From: Apostichopus japonicus
Lineage: Eukaryota; Echinodermata; Holothuroidea; Aspidochirotida; Stichopodidae
Direction: 5' to 3'
Assembly (NCBI RefSeq): GCF_037975245.1
Contig: NC_092566.1
Span: forward strand, 13,199,001-13,263,000
DNA length: 64,000 nt
In this document: piece after piece, positions 47,301-56,101 of the stretch
Position numbering within the stretch: the stretch's first letter is position 1
Layout of the letters: the number at the start of each line of letters is the position of its first letter
Notes under the pieces: generated by a model
What the model was told of the DNA's origin: nothing
Database searches by the model: none
What the model saw: only the letters and a program-made list of their open reading frames with translations
Program-made: the position numbers and the translations under genes

Positions 47301-48233
47301 CCAGACTCTGTACCAGCCTGGATCCGCCAAGACCTGTCGGTAACGACTGGAGGCTTCTGGCAGCCAAGCTGGGAGTTGATGGGTAAGTTGTGCCACTCTC
47401 TCTTTGCAGAGAAGAGTAACGTAAATTCTCTCTCAACGTCTTAATGGCATTTGTCCTGATCCATCCCACGTCACATGACCAACATCTTTGCTTAAGTCTA
47501 TGTTCATTGTAGGATGATGGAAGATCTTACTTAAAGCAGCTGGGTGCGTTTGAAGTGTCTTGCACGGCATAAATAAAAACAAGTACCAAATGTCAGGCCT
47601 TCTAACATTTTGATACAAAATATACTCCTAAATTATGTTGTGTCAATGTTACAAATTGAATGGTGAACATTTTTAATTTTTTTTATTTTTGAGATGCATT
47701 TGGATGTGATTAATTAATATGAAAAAGTGTCTGAAACAAAAAATGTGCTAATTTAATTTTTTCTTCATGAAAACAAACAAGAAGTGATCTAGTTTGATTT
47801 TACTTGTCTTTCTGTTAAGTGATACTTAACTAGATATGCTTGACTGGATATTGGCAGCTCTGCAGAACAATTAGTCGAAGAATCTGTACAATAAGTGAAT
47901 GACCTCATCCCATAACATAATTACCTCATCCCATAACATAATTACCTCGTGCCATATTAACTGTGATATTTAATTGCAGAAACCAAAGGGATTGCTAGAG
48001 CACATGTTGAGAATGCATATACCATCAGTTGCTAATATCCTTGCTCTATTTTATCTTTTCATTGTAGGTATATCAACTTTTTTGCTACAAAGCCTAGTCC
48101 CACTGATCAAATTTTGGACCTATGGGAAGCCAGGTGTCGGGAAGACAGTGCCGTGGCAACGCTGACACATCTGCTCCGGGAAATGGGACGGAACGATGCA
48201 GTAGCAGTACTCGAGCAGGTTCCATGGATGTGA
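29117..48233 (+). CDS. UNC5: UNC5-type netrin receptor, fourteen exons (5' leader uncertain)
   Basis: Joined exons (29117-29347, 31055-31168, 31719-32006, 34025-34192, 35363-35527, 37529-37585, 40142-40291, 42837-43430, 43969-44237, 44609-44845, 45235-45381, 45923-46093, 47201-47382, 48068-48233) give one open frame of about 978 residues. Domain order is Ig, Ig, TSP1, TSP1, transmembrane helix, cytoplasmic linker, ZU5, UPA and death domain, which is diagnostic of UNC5. The family are plasma-membrane netrin receptors that mediate axon repulsion, often with DCC, and act as dependence receptors whose death domain promotes apoptosis without ligand. Length is slightly above the 930-950 typical of vertebrate paralogues, owing to a long linker. 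All junctions keep frame, and donors are GT except one GC. The 5' exon with signal peptide and UTR is not securely found. Which vertebrate paralogue it resembles most cannot be told; a single invertebrate UNC5 is the simplest reading. Confidence 0.95.
29817..29962. repeat. Tandem duplication of about 70 bp in an intron
   Basis: Two direct copies, AGGTCCATCTATGGACAGAC and AGGTCCATTTATTGGCAGAC onward, both end in GGCCTTATTGCTTTC. They occupy 29817-29890 and 29894-29962. The second copy lacks a few bases. No coding content. Confidence 0.85.
31055..31168 (+). CDS. UNC5: UNC5 exon: C-terminal half of Ig domain 1
   Basis: Acceptor TCGGCAG ends at 31054 and donor GTGAGT starts at 31169; 114 bp, phase 1-1. 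Joined with the previous exon it reads TIGKRIVPISDEGIRCLCQA then WNDGLGPVNSDSALVKPA. The CLCQAW motif is the second cysteine pair of Ig1 with the family Trp, matching the YWCQCVAW-type motif of vertebrate UNC5. No long open frame marks this exon; it was found by splice signals and homology. Confidence 0.93.
31276..31648. repeat. Four-copy tandem repeat of about 93 bp in an intron
   Basis: Units begin near 31276, 31368, 31462 and 31554 with AATCACCTTTGCACAGTC and continue through CACATCATATCTCAATCAGC and a TATATGTTGT end. Copies differ by a few substitutions and a 2-bp insertion. The array fills most of the 550-bp intron between the second Ig1 exon and the Ig2 exon and stops about 70 bp before its acceptor. 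Confidence 0.9.
31719..32006 (+). CDS. UNC5: UNC5 exon: Ig domain 2
   Basis: Acceptor TTTTGTAG ends at 31718 and donor GTGAGT starts at 32007; 288 bp, phase 1-1. The whole second Ig domain is in one exon: PIELYCSPPDGDPTPETYWQ for strands B-C with the core Trp, and IDSGNYTCVAANIAYE with the DxGxYxC motif of strand F. NYT is a potential N-glycosylation site. Ig1-Ig2 bind netrin in the family. Confidence 0.95.
32007..34024 (+). other. UNC5 intron with diverged interspersed repeats
   Basis: The 2.0-kb intron contains repeat-like text around 32455-32660 (TGCAATAACTCTGCAA appears in two related forms; CCAAACTTGGTATAT) and a related block at 33262-33330 (CCAAACTTGGAAGACAG, GCTGGTACATG). No coding exon is seen between the Ig2 and first TSP1 exons. 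Confidence 0.5.
34025..34192 (+). CDS. UNC5: UNC5 exon: thrombospondin type 1 repeat 1
   Basis: Acceptor CATTTCAG ends at 34024 and donor GTAAGA starts at 34193; 168 bp, phase 1-1. It reads SGEWGLWSSWSSCDPLCGDG then VQTRRRKCSNP and ends QPCHNACP. WGLWSSWSSC is the C-mannosylated Trp ladder, and six cysteines have TSP1 spacing. A CDPLCGDG core fits the family. Confidence 0.95.
35363..35527 (+). CDS. UNC5: UNC5 exon: thrombospondin type 1 repeat 2
   Basis: Acceptor TGATTGCAG ends at 35362 and donor GTAAAC starts at 35528; 165 bp, phase 1-1. It reads NGRWGEWSDWYDCNAECQSI then RVRSCDSPSPANGGRDC and ends KKNCTGGLCAG. The PSPANGG(R/K)DC and NCTGGLC motifs match the second TSP1 of vertebrate UNC5. 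NCT is a potential glycosylation site. The 1,170-bp intron before it and the 2.0-kb intron after it (35528-37528) show only a T run near 35760 and no further exon. Confidence 0.95.
37529..37585 (+). CDS. UNC5: UNC5 mini-exon between TSP1-2 and the membrane segment
   Basis: Acceptor TTTTCCCTGCAG ends at 37528 and donor GTAAGT starts at 37586; 57 bp, phase 1-1. It encodes VNIGVNGASFENTNYGVP, a juxtamembrane stalk piece. Both splice sites are strong. Because length is a multiple of three and phases match, it can be included or skipped without changing frame. Vertebrate UNC5 genes also have an optional short exon at this position. Confidence 0.75.
37586..40141 (+). other. UNC5 intron, nothing recognised
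   Basis: This 2.56-kb intron lies between the mini-exon and the transmembrane exon. It is AT-rich and has a few A or T runs (38485, 38540). No repeat array, exon or RNA gene is recognised. Confidence 0.5.
40142..40291 (+). CDS. UNC5: UNC5 exon: transmembrane segment
   Basis: Acceptor CTGTTTACAG ends at 40141 and donor GTAAGA starts at 40292; 150 bp, phase 1-1. It encodes SPSLAELIPVYIGIGLAFF followed by VIVMSCIFMLICFM, then the stop-transfer SRRKRH. The hydrophobic helix is about 24 residues long. The basic RRKR just after the helix orients the C-terminus to the cytoplasm. Confidence 0.95.
40369..40426. repeat. Short GTGGGTTTGGAAAAG tandem repeat
   Basis: Four imperfect units of 12-16 bp of GTGGGTTTGGAA(AAG). 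Microsatellite-like and without coding meaning. Confidence 0.85.
41323..41979. mobile_element. hAT-like MITE with TSD
   Basis: The element starts TAGGGATGCACC and ends GGTGCATCCCTA, a perfect 12-bp inverted end. GCTCTGAT (41315-41322) and GCTTTGAT (41980-41987) form an 8-bp target-site duplication with one mismatch. An 8-bp TSD and TAGGGATGCACC-type ends are signatures of the hAT superfamily. Both subterminal regions are packed with CCGG/CCGGCCGG motifs (ATCCGGTTCCGGCCGGAT-like), so the ends can pair extensively. The interior is AT-rich with no transposase. It is inserted in the intron after the transmembrane exon. Confidence 0.88.
42531..42770. repeat. 15-bp tandem array, 17 units, rich in CACCTG
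   Basis: The unit is CACCTGCCATCATAC or CACCTGCCATCATAT. There are about 17 copies, of which 14 retain CACCTG, the E2-box bound by Snail/ZEB-type zinc-finger factors. The array ends some 66 bp before the acceptor of the UNC5 linker exon. Because 15 is a multiple of three, both strands give open frames (HLPSY repeats on plus, MMAGG/D repeats on minus). Neither is in frame with the exon, and I do not call them genes. Confidence 0.95.
42837..43430 (+). CDS. UNC5: UNC5 exon: cytoplasmic linker to start of ZU5
   Basis: Acceptor ATCTGCAG ends at 42836, with an alternative in-frame acceptor ATAATAG at 42824. The exon is 594 bp, phase 1-1. Most encodes a Ser/His/Pro-rich, probably disordered linker with candidate phospho-sites and tyrosines (HTYVPL, DFYSQQ, EPVYAL). 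The end, GRFGPRGGRLIIPEA, is the conserved opening of ZU5 (vertebrate GGRLxIPNTG). The donor is GCAAGT, not GT: the sequence AG then GCAAGT fits the GC-AG consensus, and the next exon joins correctly (IPEAG then VSLFIPDGAI). Reading on instead gives Gly-Lys-stop at 43436-43438. Confidence 0.92.
43969..44237 (+). CDS. UNC5: UNC5 exon: ZU5 domain, first part
   Basis: Acceptor CTTTGTAG ends at 43968 and donor GTAAGT starts at 44238; 269 bp, phase 1 in, 0 out. It encodes VSLFIPDGAITRNNGEEVYL followed by GVNPDP, then CTSLTPVVVAGPPGITFNKP and VILTIPHCSQRRDGDW. The KPVILTIPHC motif is the hallmark of ZU5 in UNC5, ankyrin and ZO-1. The 371-bp intron following is unremarkable. Confidence 0.95.
44609..44845 (+). 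CDS. UNC5: UNC5 exon: end of ZU5 and start of UPA
   Basis: Acceptor ATCTTTTAG ends at 44608 and donor GTCAGT starts at 44846; 237 bp, phase 0-0. It includes CSVILDQLGSFVLMGES and LRLATFGPALRFNMDYTVKV then YVTDDTPDAIE. The LDQLGxxxxxGES and YxxRVYxxDDTPxA motifs align with UNC5, where ZU5 passes into the UPA domain. The donor GTCAGT is somewhat weak. Confidence 0.95.
45235..45381 (+). CDS. UNC5: UNC5 exon: UPA domain, middle
   Basis: Acceptor TTCGCAG ends at 45234 and donor GTGAGT starts at 45381+1; 147 bp, phase 0-0. It reads RVVQLEQKFGGALLHRPKLM then EFQDDDQNLRLSLDKVMQGW. The pattern of family residues (LE..GG.L...P..L.F.D...NLRLSL) matches UPA. The open frame continues artificially into the intron. 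Confidence 0.95.
45561..45845. repeat. TAGCTA/TAGTAG compound microsatellite in an intron
   Basis: Irregular array of AGCTATTAGCTAG, AGTAGTAGTAACTAG and TAGCTAAGC motifs. The AGCT/TAGCTA parts are self-complementary, so the tract can form many hairpins. It occupies half of the 541-bp intron before the last UPA exon and ends about 75 bp before that acceptor. Confidence 0.92.
45923..46093 (+). CDS. UNC5: UNC5 exon: UPA domain, end
   Basis: Acceptor TTGTTTGCAG ends at 45922 and donor GTAAGT starts at 46094; 171 bp, phase 0-0. It reads EIPFFHVWSGTSNTLHCSFT then LAREDPSLDVVGCRIHITQG. The EIPFxHxWSGxxxxLHCxFT motif is highly specific for UNC5. The following 1,107-bp intron shows nothing but T runs. 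Confidence 0.96.
47201..47382 (+). CDS. UNC5: UNC5 exon: linker and first part of death domain
   Basis: Acceptor TTGTTTAG ends at 47200 and donor GTAAGT starts at 47383; 182 bp, phase 0 in, 2 out. It reads TPTKVFRLPRPVRARLCTSL then DPPRPVGNDWRLLAAKLGVD. The F.IP...R..LC.SLD and GNDWR.LA.KL motifs align with the start of the UNC5 death domain. Confidence 0.95.
47383..48067 (+). other. Last UNC5 intron
   Basis: The 685-bp intron contains a short tandem of CCCATAACATAATTACCTC near 47905-47950. No other feature is seen. Confidence 0.6.
48068..48233 (+). CDS. UNC5: UNC5 terminal coding exon: death domain end and stop
   Basis: Acceptor TTCATTGTAG ends at 48067 and the stop TGA is 48231-48233. It reads YINFFATKPSPTDQILDLWE then ARCREDSAVATLTHLLREMG and RNDAVAVLEQVPWM. 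The NxFATKxSPTxxILDLWEA motif is the conserved core of the UNC5 death domain. The C-terminus is short, as in vertebrate paralogues. Confidence 0.96.
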
Positions 48234-48687
48234 GGTTCTTCCTCATAATATGAGGTATTGCTAATGTGGAAGGTACTAAATGATGATGCACAGTATCCAG
48301 CATGAGGTTTGACCTGGAATTGTGTACTCCACAGGATTTCCATAAAAGTGGCTTTTAATTACACTTTAACAATACAACTTTGTATGTGACCTGAGCATAT
48401 ACCATAAGCGCTTTTGGTTCAAGCAAAAAGTTAGTTGTAAGCTGCACAAGATTGTGGAAGATAGATGATAATGATCCATATCGGGGATAATCACAGTAAG
48501 GCAACTCCAACGAGTCTGTTGTGTCCAGATTCTGGAAGATCCCCCCTGTATATGGATGTGCGTTATCATACAAGGTACTTCCATGCCTCTATGTTCCAAT
48601 ATTGGTTTTATAACTCTGATGTTATTTTTTTTTCTACCTTTGCATGTTTTAAACCAGAATTAACAGCACAGCTTTAGTTTGTAAGGT

Positions 48688-48693
48688 AATAAA
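48688..48693 (+). terminator. Candidate poly(A) signal for UNC5
   Basis: First AATAAA downstream of the UNC5 stop, about 455 bp after it. It would give a short 3' UTR. A second AATAAA is at 49281-49286. Choice between them needs transcript ends. Confidence 0.35.
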
Positions 48694-51164
48694 ACAGTGA
48701 GAGATTCTTCCATGAAATTTGATACAGGAGATTTATTGTATTCCCATCACAGTTACAAGAATTGAACTGTGTTAAAAGATCTTTTCCAGAGACACGGCAT
48801 ACCACCAAAGTGTTGCCCAGAGTTTGTAAACAGATGCCAGTAAATTGGGCAATAGAAAGTGGTGATGAGAGCTAGACAGCATTTATGATGCTATTATCAA
48901 ATATCAAATATAGCATGAAAAACAATATCTATTGGGTACTGTCATAAGCGCAGAGTGTAGGCCTAATCATCTCCTTGGTAACCAAGTTAGATATTGTAAG
49001 ACTTGAAAGGGAAGTATTAAGGTTATTAGACTCTGGGAGACTGAAATAGCCTCAGTACTCAAAAAACATAAACAGAATGGTGAAGATGATATCATTATCT
49101 AGCTCTCTTTATTCTTGCACATTCCAAAACGAGGAAACCTGCTTTTAAACAGGTGTAGTGAAAGACTGCCCTCATCATCGTAAGTAGCGAGAGAAAGTTG
49201 AACGGAGCCAATAATGTTACATGTAACGGTAGGCAAACATGTAGGTTTGTTAAATATTGCCAGGTGTCCATTCGGCTAAAAATAAATGACTGATTAAGCA
49301 TTTATAGTAAGATCATTGATAATCACTATTTTCAATTAAGTTATTTCTGATTCCTGCTAAGTACTATATTGTGTATTCCCTAACTCTTCCTACATGTTAA
49401 AGACGTTTTACATACATGAGTCATTAATGGAAATGATTTTTCACAAAGTGGTATTTTCACTGACTTTTTTAAATTTGTTTTCGATCATCAAATGTCTTGC
49501 CGTAGCAACAATGTAAATGTAAAGTTTAACGGAGGCAAATTACATAGGATTACTTTTTTTTGCAAAGGAGATAAAAATAAAGAAATTTAAAAAAAAATTT
49601 AAAAAGGAAGCAAGGAGTATACACAGAAGTCTTTGGTTAATGTATAAGTACTATGTTATTATTTATCAAATGGAATTTTATTAAACATTAATACAATTTA
49701 ATTGTGTTCAGGTCAATCTGTGTACTGCATTTTAATATGTGATTTGATATGAGGTAACACCACAACAGAGATTTGCTCTGTGGTTTTGGATGCTTTTAAT
49801 TACTTCGTCATTAATCAAAATCTGGTCTGCTAGTAAGGACATATTTTGTTACCTTACCAGCAAGCATTGGTTTATAAAAGTATTTGAATCACCAATAAGA
49901 GCTTTGAATTAGCCAGTAAGATCAATGGTATGTTGAATTATTATCCAATCAGAATTACATGAGAATATTAATTTTTTTTTTTGCTACTTAAGACTAAATT
50001 TAAGTAAGATCTATGTATCAGAGGTAAAAACAAACCTTTCTTGAGGGTACAGTGGCGATTTTCCTTACAGGGTAACTTGATTTAAATAAGGGGTTGTCTA
50101 ATTAAGCCCAAGATGAAGTGAAAACAGCTTCTGTGTTAGGTGTGAGTTAATAATGATAACAGTAGTATGTGGTCAAAATCCAAAAGCTATATTTTTGAAG
50201 AAATAATAATTGTAAATTATTCCCTCTGTCACTCAATTTTATTTAATATTTTACTTCTGTAAAAATGTGGACTTACCTGTTTCTTGTTCTTATTTACGGT
50301 CGTAATAAACAACAAATATGTTCTCTTTATTACAGTGCCAGCCACAAACATGTAGCAAACATTGACATGATTTTGTTTTGGTCTTAAAGAATGTTAAGCA
50401 AGTAAGGAGAACTAGTACATAGATCAGAAATCATTAAGAGATGAAGAAAGTAACTTAAGTATACTAATAGTAATATTTATACCCTTTGAATTCTGCATGG
50501 GTTTGGGCATGGGTTACATAACATTTTCAGATCTTTTGAATAATGTAAGAAGTCGAATTTGTTCTATTTTGAAGAAGAAAAAGTCTTGGCCTTGAAGGAT
50601 GAAAAGTTACAACCTTAACCAGAATTGCATAATTTAGACCTTTGACTAAATTATGCAGAGTATATCTTAGCCAGGTTATTCTTATTTTGCTGTCTCTGTG
50701 GTTTCCTAAATATTGTGCTTTTGTGATTATATATGAAGGCACCTGTGGTGATATCTGTCCCACACTGTGATTTTACAATCTTAAAAATAAGATTTGGTTT
50801 TCTTGGGAGTATGTTTAAGGTTAAAGCACATCCTCTTACAGCCGTTGTCTTGCCTGGTTTCCAACATTTATCCATCTCCAGGCTTTACAGATTTCACACT
50901 AGGTTAAGTTTAAATGAACTTGGCGAGAGCTTTGCTCTCTTGTTAAGAGCATGCTAATATTCCTCCCACCTCCCCCACTCTGTCTCTCTCATCCTTATGT
51001 TTTGATGTATCAAATTTGTCAGTTTTGCTTGTGTGTCATACAGGATTAAGACAGATTAACACCGGGGTTGGTTTTACATTATGGTACTACATGCTGAGTT
51101 GTGTTATGATACGTGTGTTAGTCTTAGATGATTGGTTTATAGCCACACCACATGTCATACTTTT

Positions 51165-51267
51165 AATGAGTGATATCACAGCATGTGGAATGAGTGATAT
51201 CTCAGCATGTGGAATGAGTGATATCTCAGCATGTAGAATGAGTGATATCTCAACATGTGGAATGAGT
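51165..51267. repeat. 24-bp tandem repeat, about four units
   Basis: Units of ATGAGTGATATCTCAGCATG plus TGGA follow each other with few changes. Being a multiple of three, they create a repetitive open frame on the plus strand that is not a gene. Confidence 0.9.
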
Positions 51268-52657
51268 TTTCATTGTGAAATATGTCTCATACTTGATAAC
51301 ATTTATTGTCATATTATTTACAGTTTTATATATATATGTATACTGATATTTAACCGATGACATTGTTATGTAGCATCTCGTACTCAATCCTTTTAGAATG
51401 AGGCCTTATCATTTTACATGTTTACTTTACTCTTCAAATTTGACGCAACAAGCTAAGATGCTATTCTGGTTTGTTTTTGAAACGGAATGTTCAAGAAGTA
51501 AAGATGAGTACGTGATAGGATCGCCAGGGTGTGATTAACATGTTTAATTAGTGAAAATAGAGAAACTTGTAATGTTTGTGCATAAATGATTTATTACATT
51601 TTATTCGGTTTCTTACCATGTATCCAGTTGTAAGATTGCTTTCCTAACACTGCTAGTAATGTTGTGTGATCAGAGGTAGATAACAAGGTTGGATACTGTC
51701 AAGCCTTGGTTGATCATGTAGCAAAGATCTCAAATACCCAGTGATTTTCTGTATCTGAATTGAGGGCTTAATTAAATTCAGAGATGTATCCTTGACAGTA
51801 AGCACAGTTAAAAATGGCTGAAATGGATAAGTTTTTTTTTTGTTAATAGCTAATCATCATCATAATGACTGATTATCATTTGCCAGCTCTTTTGGTGATG
51901 AACAAAATCATATTCCATTTTCTTGTCAATAGTTGCAAAGAAAAGGTTGAAAAGAAAAATGAATATAAACCTGTTTGCCTATTGTTAAATTCTCAGAATT
52001 GTTGTCTACAGTTGGTAATAACGTGATTGTTGTAATTAAAATGGAAGCAGTTTTACGCATATTATTATTTCCCTATGCTAACATGGCTATGTTTTATGCA
52101 TATTATTATTTCCATATGCCAACATGGCTATGTTGGTATTTTCCATAGGGTAGTCAACATTGCACAAATTGCTAGTGTCATAGTGTATAAGCTAACCAGT
52201 CCACACAATCTTGTAAAGGCAATACGGTGCTGTGTTATTTAGTAACAAAGCTTTTAGTACTAGATGTCACGATGTGCTGCATTTTGTTTTTGGGGGGTGT
52301 CATGTGACATTTTATTTAGAGAAATATGTGTACAGTAGTAACAGATTCCTTTTATTTAGTTTTTTTTTTAATGATCATAGTGCCTGAAGAGATAAATATG
52401 TGGTTTAGTGTTCTGAGAAACTCCCATTTAACATATACTTAGATTGTATTAGTCTATGCAAAAGAGTGAAGGGTGGAAAGGAAACTATTCATTAAGACTA
52501 CTAAAACAATGGGAGATATGGCTGCAAGTTTATTCAGAGATTGAATTGAGATTAAATTCTTTGATTTTATAATAAAAAATCAGCTCATGTCAATATGCTT
52601 CTAATGTTAAAATATCGAGTCCACTGTTCGTGTAGCTGTGCTGTCTTTCGTAGGTTT

Positions 52658-53420
52658 GTACTACTATTACTACTACCAGTATCAAGTTAAAGGTATATAG
52701 TACTACTACTACCCTATAAATTTAGAGGTATAAAGTACTACTACTACCCTATAAATTGAGAGGTATATAGTACTACTACTACCAGTATAAATTGAGAGGT
52801 ATATAGTACTACTACTACCCTATAAATTAAGAGGTATGTAGTACTACTACTACCAGTATAAATTGAGAGGTATGTAGTACTACTACTACCCTATCAATTT
52901 AGAGGTATATAGTACTACTACTACCAGTATAAATTGAGAGGTATGTAGTACTACTACTACTACCAGTATAAATTGAGAGGTATATAGTACTACTACTACC
53001 CTATAAATTTAGAGGTAATAAAGTACTACTACTACCAGTATAATTTGAGAGGTGTATACTACTACCAGTATAAATTGAGAGTATGAAGTACTTCTACTTC
53101 TACCAGTTTTATTTGAAAGGTGTATAGTACTAGTACTTCCAGCATAAATTGAAAGGTGTATAGTACTACTACTACCCTATCAATTGAGAGGTATATAGTA
53201 CTACTACTACCAGTATAAATTGAAACGTGTTTAGTACTAGTTCTATACTTCCAGTATAAATTGAAAGGTGTATAGTACTACTATACTACCAGTATAAATT
53301 GAGAGGTGTATAGTAGTACTACTACTACTAGAAGTATAAAATGAGGGTATATAGTACTACTACTACTACCAGTTTCAATTGAGAGGTGTATAGTACTTCT
53401 ACTACCAGTATAAATTGAGA
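52658..53420. repeat. About 36-bp minisatellite with TACTAC core
   Basis: Around twenty imperfect units combine AGTACTACTACTACC with AGTATAAATTGAGAGG and TATAT. CCTATAAATT variants alternate with CCAGTATAAATT. The number of TAC triplets varies between units, so a microsatellite sits inside each minisatellite unit. It lies between the two convergent genes. Confidence 0.93.
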
Positions 53421-56095
53421 TCTATATTGGAGTGTTGGCATTGTTTGCTTCATTCTTATAACTTGTGTTTACTTTCTCATGTACAACATGAAATGTTAGA
53501 GATTATTTATGTGATAAACTTGGTGATATAGAGATGGACAAAAGGGAGCTTACATGTTTTTTCCTGTTTTTCTAAATTTCCCTGTAAGTTCTTTTTCTTT
53601 TAAATTAGCTGGCTTATTTAGATTTATTGTATCTATGGTGGATTTAAGAGATAACTATTGTTTATTATGAAATACATAAATTGTACAGCTAGGACTCAAT
53701 TTGTTAATGTTTCTGTTTGTATACATCGTTTGCCGAATGTAAAATATAATTTATCAGGTGTTCAGGGGCGTCAAAGGGGCAGCTCCACCCCCCTCCCCAA
53801 TGCAATGGTGAAAACTAGTAGGGGGGAGGGGTACGATCTTGCCCGACCAATAATTGCTAGTGGATGCATGAACAATACATTAAATATAACAGTCTGAATA
53901 GTCTTGTTTCAAATTCTCAAAGCAGTTATTGTTAAATGAATATTCAAATACCTGTATGAAAGGAATAATTTCACACATTTCATTCAAAAGTCATGCGCAT
54001 CGTGCTGCTAACCAAATGTGCCTGTTTCAACTTCCAATTAGTGTTTACAAATACTTGATGTATTCATGAAATAATTAGAATACAACTACAGGAGCATGTT
54101 TCATCCCCATCCTCCCCCCACCCCTACATTAGTATTTTGCAACTAGAGGTGCACTCTATGTCAGTGCTGGATCATTCAGGTTTATCTTTGCACTTAAAGC
54201 AAAGAGAATGTCAGTCTTTGTTATTTACCTCATAATCCATCGAATAATGTGAAGTCAAAGATTCTCAAGAAACAATTTCAAGTTTCATAGTTGTGCACCT
54301 TTTGGTTATTCTCTCAGTTTCCTGCACAACCATACTTTATGTAGTAACACCCCACCTTACTTAGTACCACTTTGATCCAATATTTCAAGAAAAGTTTGTT
54401 TTGAAATAAATTTGAGATAACCAGAAAAGCAACAATGAATTGAGGTTTTGAAGACAGCTGTATCTTTTAGGAATCTTGATGGTTGACTTCTTGATTTTGA
54501 TTATTCTGTTTGACAGGTAATGACCATTGAACTCCACAGTAAAAAAGACGTAGGTACGCATTCTGAGAAATCTTCATATAGAGTAAAGAGACATCCAAAT
54601 TTCCTGTGTTTGTTTACAAAATTTGCAGAATATGACCTCTGGTGACCATTCATCTCCAGTAAAAAAAAAAAAAAAAAAAAAAAAAAAGAGTTCATACACT
54701 CTATATGGGGCATACAACACATCCAAGATGCTTCTTTTGATATATTTGCGGTTCTAGAGCAATATGGTTCATCAACCACAAACCAAGCAAAGCTTCCCTT
54801 TCATAATGTTGTGAACTGTGATGACCTCTTGACTTCTAATGAATATTTAGATCAATTTAGAAATTTCAGTATAATTACAATTTCCAGACAAACGTTGAAT
54901 TTCAAGAAGAGTCAAATTTTAGAAAAAAGTTGAAATTCTGAGAAAGCAGTCGAAACTTAGCTTCAATGCATATTTGGGGCCACAGTAGCATCTAAAAACA
55001 TTCTTCTAGGGAAGATCGACAAATTGGTGACCAGTTTTCTACCACCCCTCCCCCAAACCACTGTTTGATAGTTTAAGGCGGTAGGGGTTATAGGAACATG
55101 TTACAATTTGTGTATACTTCTGATTTTGTGTTCATAGAAGGCTTGTATGGAAAGTTTGCCCCTTAAATCCTCCGATTGCTGATAGTGTGTGCTTATATGA
55201 TGCCCTTGCTTCATACTACAATAGTCACTATACATAGATCGGATTTGTTCCAAAATGATGTAGATTCTCAAGTTCATTTTAGGGTCACCAGCAGCCATAA
55301 TATGAAACCAAGTTTAGTTGCCAACTATAGCGGTTGTGAATCTCATAGTTCAGTGGTAGGTGCAATCCTTGAGGTAGTTATGCTGGTCCAACATTTTTTG
55401 GGATGAGTCTCTAAACTTAGTATGTAGATGCATGTTAATACACTCATGGTTGCTACTGTCTTTCCATTGGGGTCAAAGGTCTAAATCTGAGAATATCTTA
55501 AGTAGAATTTGTCATCAACAATGAGACATTACAGCAGCTGGTAACATTTAATTTCCAAAGTACACAGAATTTTACTTCTGAAAATTACATAAAATTTGCA
55601 TGAATCTCTTTCCCAAAGCTTCACCAGTGCTGGAGAGATCCAAGATCTAATCAACAAGATTAAGTAGTGTTTTAACATTCATTATGAAAGAAAGGTTGCA
55701 GCTGGGTGCTACAGCCACCACCAAGGAACATATTGGGGGTATTCATCATCTATTGTGGAAACCAAAACTATATTTTGAGTATTTGCAGGCCACAGCTGGT
55801 TATGTTTCAGGCATTAATGAAACTTCTGGTAAAATATTGGGCACCTTTGATATGGAGGAACGAATGTTATGAGAGGAAATCTGTATTTTCTAGAAGATTT
55901 TGGCTTCACCCTCCAGCATAACCCTCGCACTTAAAATCTCACCCTCCCTCTCACACGCCCAGCCTTACGCAGTTTCATTTACGGTATAAACTGAGAACAC
56001 CATTGCTTGGATACAGATTCAACAACTACTAACTCTTTGTGTAAACAAAACACTTATGACAAGCTTTGTAAAATTAACACACGACTCAAAAAATG
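53421..56095. other. Intergenic stretch between the convergent genes
   Basis: No exon is recognised. A run of 27 A residues lies at 54661-54687, and AT-rich repeat-like text with TGACCTC/GACCATT words surrounds it. CCCTCC-rich patches occur near 53790, 54110 and 55910. The 62-codon open frame at 55684-55872 has no recognised domain. Confidence 0.5.
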
Positions 56096-56101
56096 TTTAT
56101 T
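56096..56101 (-). terminator. Candidate poly(A) signal for the hnRNP H-like gene
   Basis: Plus-strand TTTATT reads AATAAA on the minus strand. It is the first such hexamer downstream of the stop at 57354, implying a 3' UTR of about 1.26 kb, and a GTCGTGTGTT stretch follows within 30 bp as a possible GU element. No competing AATAAA lies between it and the stop. Confidence 0.5.

Larger units (their letters stand above)
48234..52657 (+). other. UNC5 3' UTR and intergenic sequence
   Basis: The first AATAAA after the stop is at 48688-48693 and another lies at 49281-49286. Either could end the transcript, and neither has a clearly strong downstream GU element. Beyond is AT-rich noncoding sequence with a 24-bp repeat (51165-51267) and a small duplication of GCATATTATTATTTCC (52051-52132). 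No coding exon is recognised. Confidence 0.5.

Noticed and set aside
54661-54687. Run of 27 A as a retroposon tail
   Set aside because: The preceding sequence shows no recognisable gene or SINE promoter, and no target-site duplication was seen; treated as a homopolymer tract.
55684-55921. Two overlapping short frames between the genes
   Set aside because: Under 72 codons, with no recognised domain, no conserved splice signals and no poly(A) context linking them to a gene.
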